Shown piece after piece: positions 1 to 9,848 of a stretch of 32,500 nt of DNA. Source of the stretch: Bigelowiella natans CCMP2755 (taxonomy: Eukaryota; Cercozoa; Chlorarachniophyceae); the NCBI GenBank assembly GCA_000320545.1, contig ADNK01001587.1, positions 1 through 32,500 on the forward strand, written 5' to 3'. Below the pieces are notes generated by a model. It did no database searches, was not told the DNA's origin, and saw nothing but the letters and a program-made list of their open reading frames with translations. Each line of letters opens with the position of its first letter. Within the stretch, counting starts at the first letter, position 1. A program made the translations under genes and the position numbers.

Positions 1-1128
1 GTTGGCAGCCGGATACATCGTGCGAGCCTGCGTTAGAGATGTGAGAGCAAGGTGAGTACGAATGCCCTGTGGCAGTAGTTTATAATAGCCATGCTTATTA
101 ACGCATGCAATCCGCAACAGGAAAAGACGGCCCATTTGACTGCGATGAAAATTGGCAGTGGAGCGAAATTGGAGCTTTTTTCAGCGGACCTATTTCAAGT
201 CTGGAAGGTCTGATATTTATAGATGATCTCTCTCTCTCTCTCTGTCCTTCTCTTCTCGCTCGCTTACACACACACACACACACACACATACGCACCAACA
301 CACGCCGCCTTTGCACATCTGCACATATACATCACGTATACTTATTCTGTAGCACACCACACAGCAGACCTCATAACTATTGAGGTTCTCCAACAAGTTG
401 TCCATCTATCATTTCGTGCGCACAAAGGAGGAGGGGGAGGAGGACGAACAGTTATTGAGGCAATGGCGACTCGTGCAAGCAAGTGGCGCTATAATTTTGT
501 CCCACAATCCGCCGCAAGAAAACATCTATCAGATTAACAACCCAAAAACAGCACTATGATACCGAGGAAAACCCTAAAAATATTGCCTCCCTGAGGCATG
601 GGCGAAATCGTCGAAGTGTTCTTAGAGAAACGATAGACGAATCTTCCCTCATCGTCGCGGGCAGTTGGTGTATACAAAAGCACATAATATCAGTCGTATA
701 TCGTGTACTACTACCCTCTCCAGGACCAATCGATATTTGTCTGCATCACTCTCTCCCTAATATAGCGCCGTGGTAAAGAAAAGGCGAAGTAGAGAAATAA
801 GCATAGGAATATGATGCTGATGATCAAGGCAAATGACAACGATGGGGAGGGTTCCATCGTGAAACCGTGATTATGTTCTCTCTCTTCCTTTTTTACTCTG
901 AGGAAATCCTTTCAAGTAAATCTTTTGCGGTAGTAACTAAACACATGTTTAAACACTCACTACCGCTGCTCCTATTGCCTCAATGCTCGCATGTAGCTTC
1001 AGAGCTAAGCAAGAACGTGGTAGAGTGGGATGTAGGAGAAGGGGAGGGGGGGGTGGAGGGTAGATGGAAGAAGTAGTGACCATATGCTCTTTGCTTGGGC
1101 AAAATAAGCACACACGCACTCACACACA

Positions 1129-1166
<38 letters not shown>

Positions 1167-1814
1167 TACACACACAACTGAGGAGAATTTTAGCAGCAAG
1201 ACGGGGCAGCATTACCATCCTCATTCATTCTAGGCCACTCGTCAAAGTCCCCAACCGCAGCTGCATCCACCAGTATCCTGTCGCAGTAGTTGAGATGAAC
1301 CAATAGAGAAAGGAAAGAGAGGCGATGATTATGTAAAGGGTATACGATAACAACGATAGACACTGCGAAGGACGCCGAAGAGGAGAGATCGTGCCAGGGC
1401 AAACGCAACACAAACACCGCAAATCAAGCCCCAACACAAGCAATTTGGGGTCCGCGGCAGGTAGGCCAAGAGCCTCAGTTGTTTATCACATCATGCAAAG
1501 CCGCATTATCTATATATCGTCACTACTTCATCATATGCTACACCTTCGATGTTTCCATCCAAGATCAGGTTTCAGAGTGGCATAGGCAGAGCACACGCCG
1601 TCCGTATCGAAATGGTTGTTTACAACCACCTAACAACCACAACCACAACCACAACCACCAGCATCATCATCGTCATCAGCAGCAGCAGCATCAGCACTGG
1701 GAATCGAATCCCTAGCGGGACATGTTCCTGTACAAACTGCTTACTATGATAGTTTACATTATTAGTATCACACCGCATGTTTATTACAACGACCTATGAC
1801 CTACGACCTATGAT

Positions 1815-1848
<34 letters not shown>

Positions 1849-2670
1849 CGCAGTATTCCACTTATCTTGCCTGCTCGCTGGCGTCTTGATGAATCTAATC
1901 GGAGGAAAAAATCAACAAAAGCGTGAATGACCACGAAGAAGCAGCTTCAGGGGGGGGGGAGGAGAGATGGATTGCTGTCCCACGGTTTCTTCGCGACGAG
2001 GCGAATATCGAGCAGATAGTTTTTTGCACTCGATGCGACGAAACTGCCAACGGTGGGAATGGGCAATATATTTGTCCCGCTACACAGCTCAATGCGAGCG
2101 TGTCGTCAGGTCAAAACCATCGCCGTTTTCGCCCCCGCTGATACGCTGCGCTCTCCGTCATTCAAGCCTTTTTTGAGTCAGTTCTCAACCTTAAAGCAAT
2201 CTCCGTGGAAAGATCGGAGTACAGCTGATCGGGAGTCTTGTTGTTGTTCCAATGCGACAAATGTAGAGACGCTCCTATGTCCGTATAATGTATGAATGTG
2301 TGTGTGTGTGTGTGTGTGCGTGTGTGTGCGTGTTTATGTGTGTGTGCAGCACATGTAAGGAATCATTGGTGGCTCTTCGTCATCATCGATGCATCCAAAG
2401 CATCATCTCTAAAAAAGGAGCGGAATCGAAATGGACAATGCGACAGTTGCGCCTAGGTCACGAAAACTTCTGGAAATTTCTTTCCAAATGATATAACGAC
2501 AACTGCTCATAGCTTCTACTGCTGCTGCTGCTTCTGCACCTTGTACAAGTCCGTCACATGAAATGGCTGGAGCTTTACCGGTGTAGGCCTCGTCGTAGCC
2601 GAAACATTGAAAGGTCCTTTTCGAAGCCTGGAAGCTATGAACGAGTCGATAGAAAACATCTGTGGTAAGG

Positions 2671-2712
<42 letters not shown>

Positions 2713-2839
2713 ACTTTGCTTTTCGCTTTAGTATCGACGGGAAATATATCACCATCGCAGCCACCCGTACAAATACAACTACTACTACTGCAACTACTAC
2801 GACTGTTTCAAATCTCTACTCTGCTGAGAATAGGGAAAT

Positions 2840-2870
<31 letters not shown>

Positions 2871-2994
2871 GGTATGGTACAATTCACGATGGAGTTACAG
2901 CACCATGCTTCCTATCTCGCGAAAAATCAACAGCCGCATAGAATCTATTGACATTTCTCTTGGGTCTTGGAAACCAGCGGTTTATTCAAGATAG
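1..2994 (+). CDS. Unrecognised multi-exon gene, 5' end outside window
   Basis: I do not recognise this protein. Phase-consistent exons are 1-51 (52 begins gtgagt), 185-207, 368-482, 533-695, 903-1019, 1194-1285, 1398-1460, 1569-1729, 1942-2109, 2182-2218, 2401-2456, 2587-2664 and 2732 to at most 2994. Several acceptors have strong pyrimidine tracts (184, 902, 2731). Readable segments are LEDLITIEVLQQVVHLSFRA, then RWIAVPRFLRDEANIEQIVF followed by a CTRC pair that could bind metal with later cysteines, then ETLKGPFRSLEAMNESIENI. Exon 1569-1729 carries Thr and Ser runs coded by ACC/CAG-type repeats, and the last exon a Leu-rich run. The junctions 695/903 and 1729/1942 use weak or alternative sites and are the least certain. 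The final exon runs into a (TA)n tract and its stop at 2992-2994 overlaps the opposite-strand gene, so the true 3' end may lie before 2945. The coding region looks real, but individual exons may be wrong. Confidence 0.5.
1109..1176. repeat. (CA)n microsatellite in gene 1 intron
   Basis: Interrupted CA run that ends 17 nt before the acceptor at 1193. Confidence 0.95.
1815..1848. repeat. (CTA)n trinucleotide repeat
   Basis: About 11 perfect ACT/CTA units, in the presumed intron between exons 1569-1729 and 1942-2109. Confidence 0.95.
2298..2346. repeat. (TG)n microsatellite in gene 1 intron
   Basis: TG run with TGCG interruptions between exons 2182-2218 and 2401-2456. Confidence 0.95.
2672..2709 (+). 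repeat. (CT)n microsatellite filling a 67 nt intron
   Basis: Starts 7 nt after the donor GTAAGG (2665) and ends 22 nt before the acceptor (2731), so more than half of the intron is repeat. Confidence 0.9.
2842..2870. repeat. (TA)n microsatellite
   Basis: Pure TA run at the 3' end of gene 1. If read as coding it would give alternating Ile-Tyr, which is implausible and suggests that the coding region ends before it. Confidence 0.95.
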
Positions 2995-3853
2995 CATCTG
3001 CGATGCGCCCTGATGCTACGTACCTAGGAATTTGCCAAGGTGTCCCCGGGTCAAAAGCCGGGCCTTTTCCCGTCTCTAACTTAACAGGCGCTGCTGCTGC
3101 CTTTTCTTGAGCATTTTCTTGTGCGCCTGAAGAATAAGTAGGACGATTTTGACATTCAAGATCTTTGAGTCTTTGTGTGAGCATTGGTTGCGATCCAAGC
3201 AAAGAGAGGTAGTAGCCATTGCAATACCATCTGAAGCAGCCATTGCAGTATGTTTCCTCGTCGTTGGAGGAGGAGCACCATATCGCCTTGGATTTTGACA
3301 ACGACGATGATTCTGTTGAAGTGATTATGATAGTGATGATGACGATGATGACGAGGATAATGGTGATAATGACGAGGATAATGGTGATAATGACGATGAT
3401 GATGACAATACTCACCTTCACTGTTAGCCGTGGTAGAGCAGCTCTTGAAGGGGAGGACGTGATTACTGTAATCGAACTTATTCCTAGACCTGGCGAATAC
3501 AAAGTAAGTGAAAATTCATGCTTTCAAGCAACCATCATCGGGTCATGCGAATGACTGAGCCAAAGATAATGTACAAGTAGATACAGCATTCCTCTTAATT
3601 ACCAATTTTCCTGTGGCAAATCGTTCGAGCAGATCCCAAAGTAAGTGCTATTACGGCCAACACAGTCGCTAGGGGCGCCAACTTGCGAGAAGAACGACGA
3701 CGATGTACAGATAACAATCCTGAGAGGACAACAACAGCGAAAGTCATCAACTTGCAAATGCTTTCGATCAAACTTCCAGCACCAGCCAACAATACCTTCC
3801 ATCGTATCAGCGGCGCGCTCCATGCCTAAGGGCTTCCTGAAAAAAGTAGCCAT
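2945..3853 (-). CDS. Unknown small protein with one likely membrane segment
   Basis: Four-exon model on the minus strand: 3796-3853, 3603-3719, 3416-3489, 2945-3286, about 196 residues, with all junction phases agreeing. The start MATFFRKPLG is followed by an Arg-rich stretch (VHRRRSSRK) and a hydrophobic segment APLATVLAVIALTLG at about residues 30-48. That is compatible with a mitochondrial or signal-anchor N-terminus. The C-terminal exon has a Cys-rich patch (CNGCFRWYCNG), a charged Ala-rich stretch and ends in KTQEKCQ. Intron 3 (3287-3415) consists largely of a (GAT)n-type repeat. Its acceptor is ambiguous: CAAG at 3287 and a later in-frame AG give the same downstream protein. An upstream in-frame Met at 3949 could extend the N-terminus. 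The gene is divergent from Mo25 and tail-to-tail with gene 1. No family is recognised. Confidence 0.5.
3328..3410. repeat. (GAT)n-type degenerate repeat in gene 2 intron 3
   Basis: Includes a duplicated unit GACGAGGATAATGGTGATAAT. It creates long spurious Ile/Val or Met-rich open frames on both strands. Confidence 0.85.
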
Positions 3854-4478
3854 GATGAGCAAATCCCTTAGACAAGGGAAATAGCAAATGAGGGGAAGAG
3901 CAAACGAGGGGAGGAATAGGGTACCTACCCAATGAAGGCTTGCCCACACTTTTAGAGACGTGAAGAGAAAGGATAATCGGTTACAATTAGACTATTATTT
4001 ATACCGATAACATCTAATAATATTTTAAGTAATTGTATTTTTAAATCAAATAAAATCTGTAGGAAATAATATAGGTATAAATCATTTCCCAAAAAGGGGC
4101 GTTATGAGAGGGAAGAATTTCGGACACTGTAGACACATCGTTGATCTACTGGCTGATGTACGGTATTTTCTATACTGCGACTGCAATTGTGAGCTATTCC
4201 ATCGAGAAAAGCAGGAGATATTAGTATTTAGCTCTATTTCGTTAAAAAAACGTGTATTTTACAACGTATTAGCGAAATCGGAATGTCGTAACATAAGTTT
4301 TCCCTTTGAAAGAAGGTTAGGTTTTCGAAGAAAGTGCTGAATAATATCCATCTGATTTGGTAGTCCCTTCTGTTCTCACCCCCAATCGATAACTTTCGTG
4401 GAGAGCACATCGCAAGTTTTATATCCAGCGGATACAAGGGAAGATATTTAACTTGGTTGTATAAGACACCCGTCTACA
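3854..4478. promoter_or_regulatory. Divergent intergenic region, gene 2 / Mo25
   Basis: The 625 bp between the two divergent start codons should hold both promoters. About 3965-4090 is markedly A+T-rich compared with its surroundings. A 78-codon + strand frame at 4104-4340 shows no family resemblance and no splice-site support, so I treat it as non-coding. No TATA box or initiator can be named with confidence. Confidence 0.35.
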
Positions 4479-6353
4479 ATGGCGGCCGATACCAGCTCCG
4501 ATGAAAGTCTTTTGCAAGAACTCAGGAAGGCGATTGAAAAACATGAGTCAACTCCGGACGAGGTTAGCCAACGAATCCTCTGAACACAGTTTATTTCTCT
4601 AAGCATAGGTTGCTCTTCTTAGAAATCGGAAGATATCAAGGCCTGTGAAGCATGTATTGGGAGCGTCGCAAAAAGGGCTCACTCGGTACATATGTTTTCA
4701 AAATATGTCAACTAACACCAGCTCAAACGCTAACGTTTGTTGATATGTAGGCCCAGCAGATTATACACCATCTCATCAAAGAAAATCTGTTGAAAAGTAT
4801 ATTGTACCACTTGCCTGAATTCTCGCCAAAGGTACAGATTGCATGGAAACATCGATCAGAGGACACATGGAGAATAATATTTGACATTCAATTTACAGGC
4901 AAGGCAAGACATCAAACACATTTGGCTCATAAGTTTGAAGTCGGAAGTCCTAAGAAAAGAAATGGATGATTATATTCGTGCAAACCCAGAGATTCTTATT
5001 CTCTTAGTCAGAGGGTAATTTGACCTGGAGAATATAAATTTAGTAAGACTAGACTCGTCGAGTCCATTTTAATTTATTGCTAAGCAACCCGCTCTTCTTA
5101 AGCAGCTCTTACTGAGTAACACCATGACCATTCAGGTATACAAAGGATGACAGCATGGTTCAAACGTACGGGGATATTCTCCGGTTTAGCATCAAGCACG
5201 AGGCAATGTTTTATATGATTCTCTTCAGTCCCTTGGTGAGAAACACGCAAATAAGCCGCAACGTGATGTTTCCCTATACTGACTGCACAATTTTCAGTCA
5301 TGGCAGTTTTTTAACTTCGTAACTGCCGAGGAATACGCAAAAAGCGCGGACGCCTTTAAGACTTTCAAGGTCGTAATATTCGTCTTTATCGTTTGAAATC
5401 TACTTACCAGAATGCACCTTCCACTACGCTAGTATTACATAGTACGTTTGAACAACGACCTTTTTCCCGGATGCCATGTAAACGTTTATTGTAGATTTTC
5501 AAGCTTAAGATTGAATATTACTGTGCAGATCATGCTGACCAGGAACAACGGATATCACAGGAAACACGTGGCTGGCTTCCTCAAGAAAAACTTCACGAAG
5601 GTTTATTTTTAGCTAAAATGTAATAATTGTTGATCGATCACAAATGCACACCATGAATTGTTCCTTTCTCTCTTTCTCTTTCTCTTTCTCTTTCTCTTTC
5701 TCACTCTCTCTCTCCCTCTCTCTATTTTCCATAACAGTTTTTCGGCAAGTTTCGGGAGCTTCTTACGGACGATAGATATCACGTCAAACGCCAAGCTCTA
5801 AGAGTAATACGAGTACAGTTGCAGTAAACTGGGCAGCAAACACCAGTAAAAACAATACGGGATCGCCTCCAAAGAATACCAAACAAATCTTAGCTCAAAC
5901 TTCAAATTATTCATGTCACTTGTCCACTTCGGCACAAAAACTGATTTTCCTCCTCTTCAATCGCTTATTGCTTGTAGTTGCTCTCGGATGTCCTCCAGGC
6001 TAAAGCAAACTTCTCCATAATGGTCAAGTACATCAGCCAACCCAGCAACTTGGAACTCATGATAAAGCACTTGTGCCAGAATGATAACCAGAAGAAAGGC
6101 ATTAAGTCCGAAGCTTTCCATGGTATCACACAACGTAAAGTAGATTCTATCGTATGAATGATGATAGTAATGATAATAGAAATATCGTGAGTCTGTCAAC
6201 TTATCATTGCCGCTTATTGTGTTTATAGTATTTAAATTCTTTGTGGCAAATCCGCGAAAGCCAGAATGTATCGTTGAAGTTCTTGCCAAGAATAAAACCA
6301 AGCTCATTTCGACTTTGGAGGAAATGGAGAAAGGTAAACAAGGGAGTAAATAA
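4479..6353 (+). CDS. Mo25 / CAB39 family scaffold protein
   Basis: Ten exons: 4479-4562, 4623-4685, 4751-4831, 4899-5014, 5136-5235, 5298-5369, 5529-5600, 5738-5803, 5978-6122, 6229-6353. They total 924 nt, 307 residues plus TAA, and every junction is in phase. Mo25 is a helical-repeat (armadillo-like) cytosolic scaffold that binds STRAD and STE20/GCK-type kinases; it is known from LKB1 signalling in animals and morphogenesis (RAM/MOR) signalling in fungi. Diagnostic segments are LLQELRKAIEKHEST near the N-terminus, AQQIIHHLIKENLLKSILYH, EEYAKSADAFKTFKIMLTRN, DRYHVKRQALRLLSDVL at about 206-222, IMVKYISQPSNLELMIKHL and EAFHVFKFFVANPRKPECIV. The family usually has 330-340 residues. This one stops soon after TLEEMEKGKQ, lacking the usual C-terminal tail of 20-30 residues. 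Introns are 60-174 nt, and intron 7 is dominated by a (CT)n repeat. The start is the first Met and fits the family N-terminus. Confidence 0.93.
5661..5724 (+). repeat. (CT)n/(TTTCTC)n microsatellite in Mo25 intron 7
   Basis: A pyrimidine repeat fills much of the 137 nt intron and ends 13 nt before the acceptor AG at 5736-5737, so it serves as the polypyrimidine tract. Confidence 0.9.
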
Positions 6354-6418
6354 CTAGTCATTGTATTGGAGTGTCCCAGTGAGAGAGTAAACTTAGGAGA
6401 AGGAAGATTTATGAACTA

Positions 6419-6742
6419 TTGAAAACGACTGATGGTAATTGTGATTATTGGTCTTCAACTCAGATGGATCCGACTATGGTCAAGAGCTTCCGCTACTTAT
6501 CAAACGTCTCAAGCAACTTCCAGCAAAATAAAGAAAGTTACAAGATCGCGACTGCTGTGGCTGCACTATTGATATTGTTGATTTGCGCCTGTCTTTATTT
6601 ACGTACTAGCTTCACGAAATGTCTGTATTGCCTGCTTGGCTTTAACAAGCGCATCACAAAAAAATCTTATCATCGGCACCGATTATATATAAAATTATTA
6701 TCCGCTGCGATCTCAGGGCGGACGCATATCGCGGTGTGCTAG
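6419..6742 (+). CDS. Possible small single-TM protein
   Basis: An open frame of 107 codons starts 66 nt after the Mo25 stop. It has a polar N-terminal half, a 19-residue hydrophobic stretch near residues 43-62, then a Cys- and Lys-rich tail. No homologue is recognised. It could equally be part of the Mo25 3' UTR; the AATAAAG at 6526-6532 would fit a poly(A) signal inside it, which argues against coding. Confidence 0.2.
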   Translation: MKTTDGNCDYWSSTQMDPTMVKSFRYLSNVSSNFQQNKESYKIATAVAALLILLICACLYLRTSFTKCLYCLLGFNKRITKKSYHRHRLYIKLLSAAISGRTHIAVC

Positions 6743-7426
6743 TTACTAGTGTGCATGTGTGCAACCTGTGGTGTGCACGTGTTACACTTGGCACTTGCTA
6801 GCTTGGTGTGTGGAGTTAAGCTAAATAATGTATACGTGGACTACAACTCTGCACATGCATGTGCGTCACTGCTGTATGAGCCTTCGATACGATATTTTGA
6901 TTTAGCTCATAAATATATGTGATGTCTGCGCTGCGACGGCATAATGCCAGTTTTAACCTGCGTGTAGCTGCACATGCCATCTAGCCATAGTGTTATTATA
7001 CCACGCTAGCATGCATTCCTTTTCAGATCACACATGTTGTATATATAAGCCATGCTTATTCACGCACTTATCAGACGCTTGTGGCGGCGGGGGCTTTAGC
7101 TGCGTCATGTCGCTATAATAGATGATAATCCAAATTGCGAAGGCAACTATCTCGCCGCCGCTTGTCTCTACTACTGCCATAGTTGGTTAATTGATCACCG
7201 ATTACCATTTAATTACATCTGACATACTTTCTACATTTTCATCATTTAACTGTTGCTGTGGTAGATATTATGAGATCTTGTTCCGCCCAAGAGCTGTTAC
7301 GTATTCCATCCCCACCAACTGATCAATATCGAAAACATCTGTTTACTTTCGGATGACACTTTAGCAGCGACGAAACAGTTACGAATAAACTATTCTATAT
7401 TCCTTCGTCATTTTCAGAGTATCACT

Positions 7427-7460
<34 letters not shown>
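7427..7460. repeat. (CA)n microsatellite
   Basis: Uninterrupted CA dinucleotides about 30 bp beyond the OPA3 stop codon, in its presumed 3' flank. Confidence 0.95.
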
Positions 7461-7463
<3 letters not shown>

Positions 7464-7490
7464 GCATGCATACATGCTCGTAGCATATTC

Positions 7491-8980
7491 TCACATAAAG
7501 CACTCGCACGAAAGAAAAAGTGAAGATATCTCACTGCACCGCCCACCGCGCCACTCCTTCACACACAACCTCGTAGTATTTGCCTTGTTTTCAGTTAAAG
7601 CCTCCTCTCTAGTATCAATATAAAGTCGAATGGAGGATCTTGTGTTCTCGAGGGTCTGATCAACTTCTCTCTGTCGCTGAAAGCATGGAATAAGCACGTC
7701 CAAAGAGCAACCACGATATTAATCTAATGAAGAATTATCAAGCGATGCGTGATCAGGCGAACCTGAAGCAAGACTTCCACCTTCCCTTCCAAATTCAGGA
7801 ACCTTCTTTCTAGTGCCTGTTGGCAAGATGGTAAAAAACGTTAAGATCGAACGGCGAGTGAAGGTTACACTGGAGGGAGTGGTAGCTAGGAAAAATGGCG
7901 GTTGGCATGTTTGGAAGCAACACTTGAAGGTTGCATCTGTATCCCACCTCCTTTTGAGCCGCTTCTTGCTGTTTCTTCTTCTCTGACTGGTTGTGAGTGT
8001 GCGTGTGCTCGCATACTTATTATATCATTGTGTGGAGATTTTGGTGGATGTGAATGTCTGGTGTAAGACAGACAGACAGACAGAGAGAGAGAGTATCTTT
8101 GTATCTGCGTGTATGAATAATGTCTCATTACATCTGCTTCTACCTTCGCCTTATCTGCAAAATATTTCCGAGTGTACTCTACCGAGACCACAAGGGCGCC
8201 GGAAGTAAACACCATTGCTGAAATGCGTATGAAACAGTAGTTGAATCATGCTCTGAAGAAGCAAGATTGAAAGAATCCCAACCTTCTCCTAAGAAGTTTG
8301 CACCGTATTCCAATGCTTTTTCAGGGGCTAAGGGCTTGATCATTGTTGGCTAGAAGGAAATGGCAAGGGGAGGGAGTTGATGTCGCATAGACATAAGCAG
8401 GGTCATGACTATGAATTAAATGAACGGCACCGCTATTCCCGACCAATGTTTCTGTTGGCACATGTGCCATCTCATATGTGTATGTATACGTGCGTTTGTG
8501 TGTAATTAAAATGGCTGATAAGATAGCGCAGGCTCCCTTATTTCCCCCCTCCCCCCCCCCCTCCCCATCTCCCGTCTGTGCAGTGAACATTACGGTGTGG
8601 CCCATCAGTCTAAGAGTTAGCCTCAACGAAATTCGATTTGACCAGTCTCCCACCTGAAAGTGGGTGGAGCGACGAAGGTGATTATGATGAGAAAAGTTAC
8701 AGGGGCAGATAATAGCCGTTGAGACAGCCCTGTATGTACACACCGAAAGCTGCAGCAGCGATACGTGACCACAATTGGCTTACAACATATAAAGGCTGGA
8801 GGGGGAGAGAGAGGGAGAGAAAGTGTGCCCTTTATCTACCCTCTGCAGTCAGTCTGATCACATCATCACCTGAATGCATAACTTTTTGAGCCAAGGCCTC
8901 GTAGCTGCCTGGTCCTTCACGCTTTTGGCGACGGGCTTGACAAGTTGCTGATTCACACAAAGGTATTCGTTGTCATAATA

Positions 8981-9060
<80 letters not shown>

Positions 9061-9129
9061 CGGATGAAGAGGGATAGCTAGCGACACCTTAAATAGAAGT
9101 CCTCCTAGCTTAAACCCGATTGTGGTCAT
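7491..9129 (-). CDS. OPA3 family protein
   Basis: Eight exons on the minus strand: 9088-9129, 8870-8947, 8594-8653, 8283-8349, 8144-8217, 7948-7986, 7763-7816, 7491-7676. They total 600 nt, 199 residues, with all phases matching. OPA3 is a mitochondrial membrane protein linked to mitochondrial morphology and, in humans, optic atrophy. The family signature is clear: N-terminal GFKLGGLLFKQLVKPVAKS, a Trp-containing segment (VGDWSNRISLRLTLRLMGHT), then IKPLAPEKALEYGANFLGE and the hydrophobic AMVFTSGALVVSVEY, followed by a charged coiled-coil tail (SEKKKQQEAAQKE, ALERRFLNLEGKVEVLLQ, RQREVDQTLENTRSSIRLY). The human protein has 179 residues, and the extra length here is C-terminal. The start is the ATG at 9129, just before the conserved FKLG. 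Exons of 39, 42 and 54 nt make it invisible to a simple ORF scan. Intron 1 holds long (TA)n and (CA)n repeats and intron 5 a (GACA)n/(GA)n repeat. Confidence 0.9.
8066..8093. repeat. (GACA)n(GA)n microsatellite in OPA3 intron 5
   Basis: Tetranucleotide run merging into GA dinucleotides; it reads as a pyrimidine run in the sense of the gene. Confidence 0.9.
8981..9056. repeat. (TG)n followed by (TA)n in OPA3 intron 1
   Basis: Compound microsatellite, TG at 8981-9019 and TA at 9019-9056, making up about half of the 140 nt intron. Confidence 0.95.
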
Positions 9130-9848
9130 GAGCAATCAGACGGTGAAAGGGGTTGTCCCTTCCTTATTAGTCGATTACTATACTAAAGGTTGTTCTCTGT
9201 GGCAGACCCGATGGTCGAATGAATTCTTCGAAGATAGCTCAGCCCGCTTCTTCAGAACCCCCTTGCTTGTGACTGCTGCTGGTGAGGGGCGGACACCCGG
9301 AATCTTGTCCGCAACAATCTCACAACACATTTACTAGGAAACAATATTTGGTAATATACTCGAATAAATGTGCAAATCTGAGCGCTATCATTCTAAAGAC
9401 CATAAAAAAAAATAATGTGAAGCGGTGATTCTCACGACTAAAAACGACCATAATGCCAGCCTTAGAAATCTGAATCGGATTGCGCCTACTTTCTTATCGC
9501 ATATGTTGTAAACACTGACTTCAACATGCTCATATTTTCATCGAAAATTAACGATGGGAAAATACCGCAATGTCGTTTTTCCATTCTGATTGCGGATTGA
9601 CCTAGAAATATCGTAGAAAATGTATCCTAATTGTGGGCATTATCATTTGTGAATGCCTCCGTTTCTGAAACCCTCATCCCACCTGCGTTGCAACTGCTCG
9701 AAGGAGCAGTAACCGCAATGGGGGCTTGCCAATACAAGGCTGGGCCCTCCCAGAGTCGTACGGACTTCAAATAAACCTTGCTACAGCATTTCTAGAAGCA
9801 TGTGGGCAACGTGCTAAAAATATACAAATCCACCAATAGAAGAGTCCA
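9130..9848. promoter_or_regulatory. Divergent intergenic region, OPA3 / coiled-coil gene
   Basis: The 719 bp between divergent starts presumably contains both promoters. A 71-codon frame at 9122-9337 overlaps the OPA3 start and has no recognisable content. No specific element can be named. Confidence 0.35.

Larger units (their letters stand above)
6354..7490. other. Convergent intergenic region between Mo25 and OPA3
   Basis: This 1.1 kb lies between two 3' ends. A 107-codon + strand frame at 6419-6742 has one strong hydrophobic segment (IATAVAALLILLICACLYL). It may be a small gene or chance within the Mo25 3' UTR. From about 6740 to 7070 the sequence is dense in CATG-core palindromes (GTGCATG, ACATGCATGT, GCTAGCATGC). 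A (CA)n repeat occupies 7427-7460. No other gene is seen. Confidence 0.5.

Noticed and set aside
1690-1720. tRNA T-arm-like sequence GGGAATCGAATCCC
   Set aside because: The stem has mismatches and no acceptor, D or anticodon arms can be folded around it on either strand; it also lies in a phase-consistent exon.
2945-3502. 185-codon minus-strand open frame
   Set aside because: It fuses two real exons (3416-3489 and up to 3286) through an intronic (GAT)n repeat that gives an Ile/Val run; good splice sites bound the repeat.
4104-4340. 78-codon + strand frame in the divergent spacer
   Set aside because: Low-complexity A+T surroundings, no splice continuity and no recognisable motif.
8321-8743. 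140-codon minus-strand frame
   Set aside because: It spans OPA3 exon 3 and part of exon 4 in a different frame, reading through an intron; only the exon parts are coding.
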